Below, in pieces: positions 43,746 to 53,868 of a stretch of DNA of 64,000 nt. Location of the stretch: assembly GCA_025617745.1 (NCBI GenBank), contig CM046866.1, positions 13,647,725-13,711,724 on the forward strand, in the 5' to 3' direction. Position 1 is the first letter of the stretch. Every line of letters begins with the position of its first letter. The stretch comes from Heliocidaris erythrogramma (Eukaryota > Echinodermata > Echinoidea > Camarodonta > Echinometridae). Position numbers and translations under genes: made by a program. The notes beneath the pieces are model-generated. The model did not search any database. It was not told the origin of the DNA and saw only the letters and a list, made by a program, of their open reading frames with translations.

Positions 43746-45612
43746 TCCTTTAGTGGGGTGAATTGCTACAATGATCAATTCTTGTAATCTATTTGCGATA
43801 TTTGTCACAATATGATATGTTCTTGTAAACATTGTCACGTTTAGTGCTTGATCACGGCCCGCAGTTTTTGATATTCGATGCTTTCCATGTGCATATACCA
43901 CCTTCAACAATGAGGCTTGTTCACTTTTTTGTATTCAGAGCAGGAAACATATATAATTAATGAATAATGTTATGAGCATCTACTTGGAATTCCCAACCCT
44001 ACTTCAGCTTTCTATTTCGCTCTTTCTCTCTCTCTCTCTCTCTTTCTCCCTTTCCTTCTCTTTCCTTTTTCTTTTCGCTTGACTTCATCTTTCTTTCTCC
44101 GTTCTTCACTCTCCCTTCTCACCTCTCTACATTTCTTTTCTCTTTTGTGGGTGAATTCATCTTGTATGCATTATTAATGAATCCTATTCTCATGATATGC
44201 ATTAGTGACATTTTTATATATATTTTACACAATAATCTTTAATATTATACCTTTCATATATATTTATCACACAACAAATTTTAAATGTTATATTTCTTAT
44301 CATGTTAACGGCCTCAAAACTTCCATATTCATAATATTGCAGTTTCACAAGGAGCTATTGGCATTACAATTTCTCTCTTTCTCCCCCCCCCCTCCCCTTC
44401 CCCCCCCTTACACTACTCCATTCTTACCAGAATTCTTTACAATATGTTGTTATAGGCCTATTTGACATCCTTTTATTTATCATGATGGAGATGCATGTTG
44501 TGAAGCCCTACGTCTTATATACCACATACATCTTTGCCATGATACGCTAAGTATAAACAAAGCATTTATGTGATCTGTAAATAATTTATTGATGTAATTT
44601 TGTTGAATGATGTACCCATTTTGTGTTTCTGTAAAAGAATCTGCAATTCGGCCGTCTGGCCGCAAATGATTTCTTTTTATCAATAAACCGTTTTAAATAA
44701 TTAAATAAATAAATAAAAAATAAGAAACTCCCATTTCAATATAATGTACGCTATAAAGGACCAAAACTATGGAATGAGTTACCAAATAGAATCGTGTGCT
44801 CCTTATCTGAACAAAGTTTTTCCCTTAAACTTAAGCAGAGTTTCATTGCGAGGTATGCACTATATAGAATAAATAGACAACTTATACTTTTTAATCTCTT
44901 ATACTTATATTTTAAAATCTCTTGTACTTATTCTTTTCAATCTCTTAGAAAGCAAGGTCTGTATAAGTTTATTAAAAAATTGTATATTCATTAATTTTAC
45001 CTTGCTTCATCCTAAAATATATACGTTGTCAGTATTCATGTTGAATGTATACTTATCTGCAAGTGATATAAGAATTAACAGTGATCAGTTTAGGAATTTT
45101 CAAACATATCTTCTCTCACATTGTTCATGGTATTATATCCTCCATCTTATCTTATTTTCTTTCTATCCCTATCCCTCTAACTATTATCCCGTTATATATG
45201 TTGTATATATCTACTTGACTTTTTAATGTGTTATTTGTATTTTTGTTGTTGTTGCTGTAAACAGGCATCCCCAACCGCAAGCAGTGTTATGCTTTTCAGG
45301 GACCTCCTTCAATTATTGTAAAAAAAAAATGTTTTTCTTGTGTTTCTATCCCATGTATGTAGCAAATCAGAAGGAAATAAATGTCGTTTTGAATTGAATT
45401 GAATTGAAATATCGTTGCAATCACTCATATATATTTAATCAAATTAAAGATGCTCATATTGTAGCCTAATCATGTTTCCTTTGATTTTGAAACATTGGTC
45501 AATAGAATCCGACTAAGGACAAATGCTGAGAAATAATATTTTCCAGATTCATGTAAAATTTGCCTCTGCCCATGCATGTTTCGAAGGAAATGGCTGGTAG
45601 TAGGTCCTTGGT

Positions 45613-45710
45613 TGGATCCATCCTGCTAAAAATGTTGATCTACCATTTTGGAAAAGTGGTCACTCCTCGACCCTTCTAAATGGTGATTTAACACTTTAGT
45701 TTTCATAGTG
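45613..45710. mobile_element. Diverged partial copy of the 32,851 MITE
   Basis: TTGATCTACCATTTTGGAAA then AGTGGTCACTCCTC corresponds to TTAATCTACCATTTTGAAAA then TGTAGTCACTCACTCC in the element at 32,851. The neighbouring GGATCCATCCTGCTAAAA matches its central GCATCCAGCTTGGCAAAA. The outer inverted ends are not clear. Confidence 0.55.
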
Positions 45711-46223
45711 AAGCAAGAAATGATATGTGCAAAATAATCGCATTCCAGATTGTATCCATATTGTTGGTTTATTTATTTCGCCAACTCTCTACCTTTTAGC
45801 TTTCATAATTTCGGTCTAAACTGAAACTAAAATGTATCATAACTAATGATTTATACGTGAAATGATGAATGGACCTGTCCTAATGCATTAAAGTAAATTA
45901 TGTACTTGTAAGGTCGTCCGGGTGTAAGAGGCGAGACTAGATTATCGAGATTAAAGTCCACTTGGCAAAGATTTTCTTTTGAGAACGATATCACACGAGA
46001 TCAATGCATTCGTCGTAACCAAATACTGATGAATTTGATGATCACTTCAATTTGATGTTTCGAAACTTATTGCCATAATTAGTCGGTGTACGCGTTTAGA
46101 TTCAGTCGAGATTGGAGTAGAAATACAGTCGGTGGATTGCATAAATTCAGTATTGCGAGTAGTATCGTATTAGATGGTGTTTTGTCCTGGAGGGTCTTGG
46201 ATTCGATATCGAGAATTGTGATA
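45711..46223. other. Noncoding stretch, possible 5' region of the next gene
   Basis: No repeat is recognised. If the exon at 46,224 is real, this includes its 5' UTR and promoter; no TATA box or other signal is convincing. Confidence 0.4.
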
Positions 46224-46392
46224 ATGGGACGGGGAAAGTTCTGGGGTACCCTGTTGTTATCCGCTGTGGTAGCTTGCCTGATGGTGCCAGCGGCGAGCCA
46301 AAAAACTACCGGTTGGCGCAAAGCATCGCGGCCAGGAGCGTGGAGGGATTCAATGTTGACTCGTGGGGTGAATGGAGGCACACCATGCGCTG
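46224..46392 (+). CDS. Possible first coding exon of a secreted protein
   Basis: An ATG in strong context (A at -3, G at +4) opens a 56-codon segment. The segment begins with a good signal peptide: MGRGKFWG, then a hydrophobic run (LLLSAVVACLMV), then PAAS with likely cleavage before QKTTGW. The rest (WRKASRPGAWRD, then TRGVNGGTPCAG) is not recognised. The exon would end at CTG|GTAAGT with the donor at 46,393, in phase 1. No downstream exon was found in this window, and the product is unknown. The alternative is a chance frame; the signal peptide, start context and donor together argue against that. Confidence 0.45.
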
Positions 46393-48785
46393 GTAAGTGG
46401 TAGAATGGTTACGTGGTAGAACGATAAGGTGGTAGAACGGTATGGTGGCAGAGTGGTAAAGTGGTAGATTGGTATGGTGGTAGAATAGTATGGTGGTAGA
46501 ATGGTACAGTGGTAGAATGGTATGGTGGTAGAATGGTATGGTGGTAGGATGGTATGGTGGTAGAATGGTAAGGTGGTAGAATGGTAAAGTATCGAAAACA
46601 AGCTGCTGAAAACTGCTTATCCAATAATAGCGAGCCAATGGAGTAAAAATGGAGTCAAAAGGGGCCTGAGCTTTCGATCCTAGCAGAATCTTCGTCAGAG
46701 GCAAAAAGACGAACATAAAGACCAAGACAAGTATATATATAGACTACAGGCACAAAACAGATTACATGTAACAGAAACTGTAAGGGAGGAGCTGTGGACA
46801 CAAAACAATGGGAACAAAAGGGGAGTGTTGGGAGTCAGAACCCATGAGTCAAGAATGGTAAAGTGGTAGAATGGTATGGTGGTAGACTGGTATGGTGGTA
46901 GCCTGGTATGGTGGTAGAATGGTAAGGTGGTAGAATCGTAAAATGATAGAATGGCATGGCGGTTGACTGGTATTGTGGAAGACTGGTATGTTGGTAGAAT
47001 GGTAAGGTGGTAGACTGGTATGGTGGTAGAATGGTAAGGTGGTAGAATGGTAAAGTGGTAGAAAGGTATGGTGGTAGACTGGTATGGTGGTAGACTGGTA
47101 TGGAGGTAGAATGGTATGTGGTAGAATGGTATGTGGTAGAATGGTATGGTGGTAGACTGGTATGGTGGTAGACTGGTATGGAGGTAGAATGGTATGTGGT
47201 AGAATGGTATGTGGTAGAATGGTAGTTGTGGTAGTAGGTAGTGGTGGTAGAATGGTAGTGGTGGTAGAATAATTTAGTGGATATACACTATTGGTCGTAG
47301 AATGGTAGTGGTGGTAGAATGCTATATGCTGGCGCAATTATGTTCGTATAGTGGTAGCATAATACGAATGTGCTACGATGGTTAAATAATTATCATGTGT
47401 TTGATTATACTTATATACCTGTAAACATTGCTATACGAGAATAAATAATGTGCCAAAAGCAATACAAATCTTCCTTGAATACTTTACGGAAAAGGCAAAT
47501 ATGTTTACACTTCAATAGGAATAAGCTTCTCGTTGTCATACGAATGGAGCTAACGGTCGTTGGATATGTTGATAACTAAGGAGCAGTCCAACCAGTCGCC
47601 TGTTTCCATGGTACGTTGGAAGAATGGTAGTGTAGAATGACAAAGTGGTAGAATGGTAGTGGTGGTAGAATGAAAGTGGTGGTAGAATGGTAAAGTGGTA
47701 GAATGGTATGGTGGTAGAATGGTATGGTGGTAGAATGAAAGTGGTGGTAGAAAGGTGAAATGTTAGAATGGCAGTAGTGGTAAATTGGTATGTGGTAGCC
47801 TGATAAGGTGGTAGAATGGTATGGTCGTAAAATGGTAAGGTGGTAGACTGGTATGGTGGTAGAATGGTATGATGGTAGAACGGTATGGTGGTAGAATGGT
47901 AAAGTGGTAGAATGTTAGTGGTGGTAGAATGGCATGGTGATCAATTAGTAAGGCTGTAGAGTTGTGTAGTGGTAGAAAGATAAGGTGGTAGAATGGCAGT
48001 GGTGGTAGAATGGTAAGGCGGTAGAATGGTATGGTGGTAAAGTGGTAAGGTGGTAGAATGGTATGGTGGTAGAATGACAGTTGTGGTAGTAAGGTGCTGG
48101 TGGTAGAATGGTAGTGGTGTTAGTAAGAGTGGTGGTAGAATGGTAAAGTGGTAGAATGTTAGTGGTGGTAGAATGGCATGGTGATCGATTAGTAAGGCTG
48201 TAGATTTGTGTAGTGGTAGAAAGATAAGGTGGTAGAATGGCAGTGGTGGTAGAATGGTAAGGCGGTAGAATGGTATGGTGGTAAAGTGGTAGGGTGGTAG
48301 AATGGTATGGTGGTAGAATGACAGTTGTGGTAGTAAGGTGCTGGTGGTAGAATGGTAGTGGTGTTAGTAAGAGTGGTGGTAGAATGGTAAGGCGGTAGAA
48401 TGGTATGGTGGTAAAGTGGTAAGGTGGTAGAATGACAGTTGTGGTAGTAAGGTAGTGGTGGTAGAATGGTAGTGGTGGTAGTAAGAGTGGTGGTAGAATG
48501 GTGAGGCGGTAGAATTGTATGGTGGTAAAATGGTAAGGTGGTAGAATGGTAAGGCGGTAGAATGGTAAGGTGGTGAATGGTATGGTGGTATAATGGTAAG
48601 GTGGTAGAATGGTATGGCGGTAAAATGGTAAGCTGGTAGAATGATATGGTGGTAAAATGACAGTTGTGGTAGTAAGGTAGTGGTGGTAGAATGGTAGTGG
48701 TGGTAGTAAGGTAGTGGTGGTAGAATGATTTAATTGTAGTATAGTATTGGTGGTAGAATGGTAGCGGTGGTAGAATGCTATGCTG
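46393..48785. repeat. 16-bp minisatellite in three blocks
   Basis: Tandem units near GTAGAATGGTATGGTG (variants with GTAGACTGG, AAGG, GTAGTGG) run at 46,393-46,590, 46,853-47,330 and 47,625-48,785. Blocks 1 and 2 are split by an inserted foreign piece (46,591-46,852), and blocks 2 and 3 by a ~290-bp non-repeat segment. Within block 3 a ~240-bp higher-order period is seen (GATCAATTAGTAAGGCTGTAG at 47,939 and its near-copy at 48,181). The units lack stops on the minus strand, which gives long Tyr/His/Ser/Thr/Pro frames of up to 289 codons. These have no independent sign of being genes. Confidence 0.9.
46591..46852 (-). mobile_element. Insertion inside the minisatellite, Penelope-like remnant with hammerhead-like motif
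   Basis: Non-repeat sequence between two minisatellite blocks. On the minus strand, 46,702-46,663 reads GCCT, CTGACGA, a hairpin (GATTC against GGATC), GAAAGCTC, AGGC. GCCT/AGGC can form helix I, CTGACGA and GAAA are the core boxes, and A-GC-U could be a very short helix III before the cleavage-site C. That matches the minimal type-I hammerheads of Penelope-like elements, except for one extra A after CTGACGA. No RT is present. Confidence 0.5.
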
Positions 48786-49030
48786 GCGCAATGATGATCG
48801 TATAGTGGTGGCATAATATGAATGTTCTACGATGGGTGAAACATTATTATCTGTTTGAATTTACTTATATGTTCACATAAATGTGAAATACAATGTTCCA
48901 AAAGCGACGCAAATCCTGTTTACTTTACGGAAAAGGCAAATATTTTTACACTTCAGTCATGTCAATAGGAATAAGGTTCTCGTTTTCATAACGACCATGT
49001 CGAATGGAACGAACGGTTGTTGGATATAAA
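47321..49030. repeat. Segmental duplication of the minisatellite tail (~1,456 bp period)
   Basis: The non-repeat segment after block 2 (47,321-47,570: TGGCGCAATTATG, TACTTTACGGAAAAGGCAAA, AATAGGAATAAG) recurs after block 3 (48,777-49,030) in the same order with modest divergence. The last array units before each copy also match. So a unit of minisatellite plus its right flank was duplicated in tandem. Confidence 0.8.
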
Positions 49031-49159
49031 TTGATAGCTTGGTGATCTATTGATCAGGAATACTTAACCACAATTTCCTGGAGGAATCACAAAGCGATTT
49101 CTAGGATTGCTAGAGATTAACTAACCTTAAACCTAACTCTAACCCTACCTCCTGACTAT
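49031..49159. other. Short spacer between repeats
   Basis: Contains CTAACCTTAAACCTAACTCT and CCCTACC, a loosely telomere-like stretch too short and irregular to call. Confidence 0.35.
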
Positions 49160-49605
49160 TTAAAGGGAAAGTCCACCCTGATGACAAGTTGGTTTTAAGC
49201 AAAATACGATAAGAAATGAGAAAGTTATGATTTTTTAGAGGTGTAATATAATCAAACACAAATTGGCAACTTCGTGACGTATCTTACGAGCTCCTTTCCC
49301 ATTTGCTCAGTACAGAAAATCTCACAGATTTTATTTTCTTATTTTTTGATGAAGGAATAAATTTGTTTCATACAGGTTTTGTGTAAAAACATATGAGCAG
49401 TGACTATATCTTAGGTGCATGAATGACTGAATATTTTCTTTTTAGAAAATGGAAATTAATTATTTTGGGGGTACAGGGCAAATGGGAGAGGAGCTCGCAA
49501 GATACGTCATGGAGTTGCCAGTTTGTGTTTGATTGATAACCACTTAAAAATCCATAACTTTCTTATTTCTTATCGTATTTTGCACAAACTTTCACTGATC
49601 TGTTT
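49160..49605. mobile_element. Fold-back MITE, copy 2 (GAAGGAATACATTTGTTTCA family)
   Basis: Left arm AAGCAAAATACGATAAGAAA then TGAGAAAGTTATGATTTTT. The right arm is its inverse, AAAATCCATAACTTTCTTAT then TTCTTATCGTATTTTGC. Between them lies the block GAAGGAATAAATTTGTTTCA shared with the copy at 37.7 kb. The far ends (AAAGGGAAAGTCCACCCTGA on the left) are less symmetric. No coding content. Confidence 0.7.
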
Positions 49606-49729
49606 CTTTAATTGTTCTGCCTTTATAAGACAAAAATAAGATGTGCAAGTGCTGAATACGAGGGGATGGGCCCGTGCCCTCGGATAAATCCTAATATGGC
49701 ACCGAATACTAATCCTGATACACAATCGG
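49606..49729. other. Short spacer between two fold-back elements
   Basis: No separate feature is recognised here. Confidence 0.35.
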
Positions 49730-49899
49730 GTACACCAGTGCCGTATATAGATAGAGTCTGGCCAACTCGGCTCCAGTTGGGTTACAACATGGCGCATATT
49801 CCTTTGTTGCAAGCTTACATAACAAAGGAATATACGCCATGTTGCTACCCAACTGAAACCGAGTTGGACAGACTCTCTCTATATACGGCACTGGGGTAC
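49730..49899. mobile_element. 170-bp hairpin element
   Basis: Arms of about 75 bp run from GTACACCAGTGCCGTATATA inward to ATTCCTTTGTT, with the inverse from AACAAAGGAATATACGCCAT to TATATACGGCACTGGGGTAC, around a ~15-nt loop. Mismatches are few, so the fold should be very stable as RNA. Open frames across it on both strands mirror each other and are not genes. Confidence 0.8.
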
Positions 49900-52018
49900 A
49901 CGAAGAGGACGTGCCCTCATTGTGCCCGCTATGCCAATAATTGTAGCCTCCGAAGAGATCTCAAAAAACGTGAAAGGTTATTCTTTTAGCTTGTCAGAGA
50001 ATTTAATAGTGAAAAGGCACCGCCAAAATATTGTGACCACCCCCCTTCCCCCTCTCTGATTTGCTTGTCCAAGAATTTGTGCCCACGGAGACAGAATCCT
50101 GTGTCCGTTCCTACATGTGTGCAACGCTATAAGACCAATTGTATTTTGTAATTTAAGTAAACTTGTATACGTATCTGTGATAGATAAGGGTTGATAAAGA
50201 AGGCCTGTAATAATTTTTAAGGAGTGTCCCCGTAAAAATCATACATGCATTATGCAAATTGCATTTGCTTGTCAAATTCTGTCTTTTTCCCCTTTATTTT
50301 TTGATGAAACTGAAAACTGAAACTCACGTGAGATCCATTTACGTGACAACGAATGAATCGCTTGAACAATTATCATGATAATGAAACTAAGTTGTACAAA
50401 GGATAACGAGAGTTACATTAACAACTGCATTTTTTTCCTTTCACGAAATAAAATAAACTGGATTCCCATAATCTCACCCTTAATTATCGCGTTTTGGAAT
50501 AGTTCGTATTCTTTCACTATAGTATCGTTCGCACGATGGGAGCTAAACTTTAATTTTCACTCGTAGTTTCAAAACCTTAAGTTAACTTGAATTTTTCTTG
50601 TAGTTTAGGACCGTATGACCTTAAGACCTTAACCACGAGCCGCGGGGGTCCTCAGTCGAAGTCTCGGCCTAGTTTGCTGGCACAAACCCTGGTCAGTCGT
50701 AAAAGAGAGTCTGCGTTGTAAGACTACCATCGGCGATGTACTGTAGCTGTTCCTGACACAGGAGCCTATACGACCAGAAGGTAGCTGAATTAGGCTTCTC
50801 TCAAGACACAATGATTTTCTGTCAAATTAGGGTCTGTGCTTGCAGACGAGTCTCGGCCCATGTGAACGTAGTTTCGCAAGCTTGTGGTTAGGAATGGCCT
50901 CGCTGTTCATGTTAAATTTCTGGGTCATACCCTTCGCGCGAATTATTAACACAGGATCTGTATGTGTACTGTACACACAATCGACAGTGTCTACCTCCGG
51001 GGTTAACCACGAAGCTCGCTCGGCTTGTAGTTTGAGCTCGTTGTTTCGGGCTCGTGTGAACCCTCGCTGCGGTTAGGGACTCGTGGTTTCGTATGAACGT
51101 AGCTTACAATAACCGAAACGCCTGACCTTCAACTGCACATAAACGACATTTGCTACTCGTAAAGTGCATTGATAGAGTTCATTAGAAGAGCCAAAACGAA
51201 ATATTATGTCTTTATAGTTATGACAATTTTTTGTAAAGTATGTGAGTAGCAGAAGAAGAAGAAGAAGAAGAAAAGAAAATATTGAACTCATTTGCTCATT
51301 TTGTGTCACGGAGTATAGGCTGTACTATTAATATAATTTGATACATGAATCACGTGCTAATCAATGCCCCATACATGTATACGAATATTGCAGCGTGTGC
51401 TGTTTTACTTTTATTCGAGTGCTGCTTTTTTAATCTAGTATTGCATTATCTGCCTCATCGACACAATTATATAGGCCTAATTAGAACGTATTTGATAATT
51501 ATATAGATGAATAGCGATAGTGATCGAAGTCAAGTGTTCGAAATCAAGAGTAAAGTTTACCAGGACTTCGCCCTATATGAACTTAAAAAACATATCGCGT
51601 GTTTAAATCATTATCTCGACTTTTAAAAAGGGGGTGTATACATGTATGGTTTGATCAAGGAAATGTAATCTCCCTGGTTTGATTTACATCTCCTTTCACT
51701 CCCCTTCTGTATCTCTCTTTTTCTCTCTATCTCTATCTCTATCTCTCTCTCTCCCTATCTCTGTCTCTTTCTGTCTCTCTGTGTCTCTCTGTGCCTCTCT
51801 CTGTCTCAAACAGTTTATGTTATTAATATGTTTCCACAAAAATGTATTATTTTTATATTTTCGGACTATAAAAAGGCCAAAAGTGTAAAAGATACCATAT
51901 AAATAAACACCGGATGGACAGTTACTCTCTCTCCCCCCTCTCTCTCTAAACAAAATAATAAGGCATTTATGTATGGAAAAGTGTTTGGCACTGCAGAATC
52001 GGAGAATGTGGTTTAAAA
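49900..52018. other. Noncoding stretch
   Basis: No gene recognised. A (CTT)n-type tract is at 51,251-51,276 and a CT/CTGT microsatellite at 51,712-51,806. A TTGTCCAAGAATTTG stretch near 50,060 may be a scrap of the dispersed G-run repeat. Confidence 0.5.
51712..51806. repeat. (CT)n/(CTGTCT)n microsatellite
   Basis: Pyrimidine-rich tract with interspersed G. Confidence 0.85.
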
Positions 52019-52500
52019 TTTGGGGGTACTCGTTTTTCCGAGGGTTCGTTATTCCGAAGGTTCGTAATTTCGAAAATGAAATAGGGTTCGTAATTCCGAA
52101 AATGAAAAAGGGTTCATAATTTTGAAGGTTGGTAATAGACCTGTTTACTTAGTGATTCAAATTTTATGGATACTTCTTGACAACCTGAAAGCTGGTAGAG
52201 GCCTGTCAGACATAGCAACAAGTAATGTATGCAAAGTGGATTCCAAGTATTGTAGTTCATTCATTAATAACAGGTTAATGGAATACCTCGTTACTAGGTC
52301 CCCAGGAAAGAAACATCCATAAATTTGAATCACTTAGTAAACAGGTCTATTCCGAAAATGCAATGAGAGCCCTACGTAACTTTACGGAAGTATGAACCCT
52401 TTTTCATTTCGGAGTTATGAACCCGCTTTCATTTTCGGAATTACGAACCGTCAGAGTAACGAACCTTCGGAAAAACGACATGTAAAGTATCCAGACCCCA
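52019..52500. mobile_element. Outer fold-back element with inverted arrays of GGTTCGTAATTCCGAA
   Basis: The left arm holds four to five units of about 25-28 bp (GGTTCGTAATTCCGAAAATG and variants). The right arm holds the same units in inverse (CATTTTCGGAATTACGAACC). Near-terminal parts CGTTTTTCCGAGGGTTCGTT and its inverse mark the ends. It is interrupted at 52,134 by a second element. Confidence 0.7.
52134..52351. mobile_element. Inner MITE nested in the 52,019 element
   Basis: Left arm AATAGACCTGTTTACTTAGT then GATTCAAATTTTATGGAT; the right arm is its inverse, ATCCATAAATTTGAATCACT then TAGTAAACAGGTCTATT. Arms are about 38 bp with two differences. The outer repeat stops at one side and resumes at the other (TTGGTAATAGACC and TCTATTCCGAAAATG), which shows insertion after the outer element formed. 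Confidence 0.78.
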
Positions 52501-52977
52501 ATAGATGGCCGTTTGGCTTCGTCAAACGGAGGGTTCCTCAGTGTGCGCCCCCTTTCTGAAATGTGCACCCCTTTCTGAAAATCCTGTATCCGCCCCTGCT
52601 AACCTTAAGTTAATCTAAACTTAATCATTCATCATACCCTTGGACATAAACTCTCATTATTCAAGTCCTATTCTTCAAGTCCTATTATACCCTTGGACAT
52701 AAACTCTCATTATTCAAGTCCTATTTTTAATTTTTGTTTTCAATATTTTTCCCTCCACAGGGATTTTATTGATATTTAGTCGTAACAAATTAACAAACAT
52801 ATTCAAGGTAAATCACATTTATAATATAAATACATAATACAATAGTTATCCAAAATAATTCAAAAAATACAAATGTTTCTTGAACTGTCGGGTTCACAGA
52901 AGACAAACATATTTTCAATAATGTATTCATGGAATCCATGAAGAAAAAGCGAAACAATACAAATACATACGTGTACA
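52501..52977. other. Noncoding stretch
   Basis: Contains a short direct repeat (CCCTTGGACATAAACTCTCA near 52,640 and 52,690) and a G-run-repeat scrap (ATCCTGTATCCGCCCCTGC near 52,580). No gene. Confidence 0.45.
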
Positions 52978-53270
52978 GGGGCGGATCTAGCTTTTTTCCA
53001 AGGGGGTGGTTTGACCCAACTTTTGGAAAAGGTATACCCGTATTTTGTTGGTCTCGCCAGCTTCTCGAAAAGTCGCTCAGTGGGGGGTTATGGTTGTTCA
53101 ATTTTCCCTCCATAATTCCCTGACAAGCAAAAAAAAAGAAAAAAAGTCTTCATTCTGAAGGGGGGGGGGGGGTACAATCGAGAAAATGGGTCGTCTATGG
53201 TGAAAATGCATACTTTTCTTCCAAAAGGGGGGCACGGGCCGGAAGTGCCCCCCCCCCCTGGATCCGCTAT
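52978..53270 (+). repeat. Dispersed G-run repeat, copy C
   Basis: Starts GGGGCGGATCTAGC and ends CCTGGATCCGC, so both ends carry an inverted GGCGGATC-like word. Inner blocks are in the same order as copy A: CGCTCAGTGGGGGGTTATGG, CCCTCCATAATTCCCTGACA, an A-rich run, a G-run, ACAATCGAGAAAATGG, TTCTTCCAAAA, CACGGGCCGG. Confidence 0.75.
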
Positions 53271-53868
53271 ATCGCTATTTTGAACCCCCGTAAGTAATGT
53301 TTTCCTGGCATCTACTAACGCAATGGAGACCATAAAAAGCAGTCCTGTGCTATAGGAACATACTGTGTGGGCCTGGACATATTATGATGGTGTTTTTCTA
53401 TGCACATTAAATTTTTACTTGGCAGCCCAAGGGCTGACCACTGCTAGTTATTTGGAAAATACGGCACCAGTCGGCACCTCCGATCACCTGTTCGCACCAT
53501 TCAGCTTAGAACAACAAAAAATTGGTCCACCAACCACATTGTTCCGGCCGAACAGTGCGAACTTCTTGATGTTTTATTTATACCAATGATGAACCTGTGT
53601 TCATTACATATGTTCATCCGATTTTCCTTTCTTGTACAAGTGAAAACCCATTGTAATGTTGTTCATACACACTGTATTATATTTGTTGTTTCTATAATCA
53701 ATTATTACAATGTTGGTAGGTTAATACATTCCTCATTATACTGAATTTAGTATTGATGTATAGTCGATGATTTAGCAATTTCGTTCTTTTTTTCTCTTAT
53801 CTAAATTCCTCAAATGTGCACGTTATTCTTTGCTCCAGTGCTGATTGTTTTCTGCCACATGACGTTCC

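Larger units (their letters stand above)
42530..44716 (+). mobile_element. LINE B, inserted into LINE A
   Basis: A different non-LTR family, 5'-truncated inside the RT. TTDFSKAFDRINH near 42,557-42,597, GAPQGTRLGP near 42,730 and YVDDLTMLE in the next frame near 42,830 are RT motifs A, B and C. CVKLLGVYIQNDLKWTFHV (43,031-43,090) and LEYCAPVF follow. At least one frameshift lies between motifs B and C (42,800-42,835), and others lie after 43,140. The long 3' UTR carries two CT microsatellites and a hairpin CGGCC-GTCT-GGCCG at 44,649-44,662, then a tail of AAATAAAT repeats. ATAAAAA at both junctions could be the target duplication. Confidence 0.75.
41930..45413 (+). mobile_element. LINE A (CR1/Jockey group), decayed, interrupted by LINE B
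   Basis: The left part (41,930-42,525) reads, across several frames, as the end of an RT: NYILFRNS, then KFLGVYIDSRLSWKSHI, LQKKIIRIISGAP. The right part resumes at about 44,717 with the late C-terminal block (YKGPKLWNELP near 44,755-44,785, then LKLKQSFI), a 3' UTR, and a tail TTGAATTGAATTGAATTGAA ending near 45,413. The order of blocks matches the LINE at 56-59.9 kb, so these are one element split by a 2.2-kb insertion. It has several frameshifts and stops and is 5'-truncated inside the RT. Confidence 0.75.

Noticed and set aside
46304-46399. Alternative frame of the 46-kb exon reading FNVDSWGEWRH, like a thrombospondin type-1 start
   Set aside because: Stops lie just upstream in that frame, and it conflicts with the frame that carries the signal peptide and strong start. 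The likeness is only a W-x-x-W pattern.
46306-48814. Long minus-strand open frames (up to 289 codons) rich in Tyr, His, Ser, Thr and Pro
   Set aside because: They are read through the 16-bp minisatellite, whose units lack stops in every minus-strand frame. Several overlapping frames are open at once, and there is no start context or domain.
49120-49160. Telomere-like CTAACC repeats
   Set aside because: Only a few irregular CTAACCT/CTAACCC words, without a tandem array.
49612-49989. 125-codon plus-strand frame and its minus-strand mirror
   Set aside because: Both cross the 170-bp hairpin element, and the two strands give near-identical peptides because of the palindrome.
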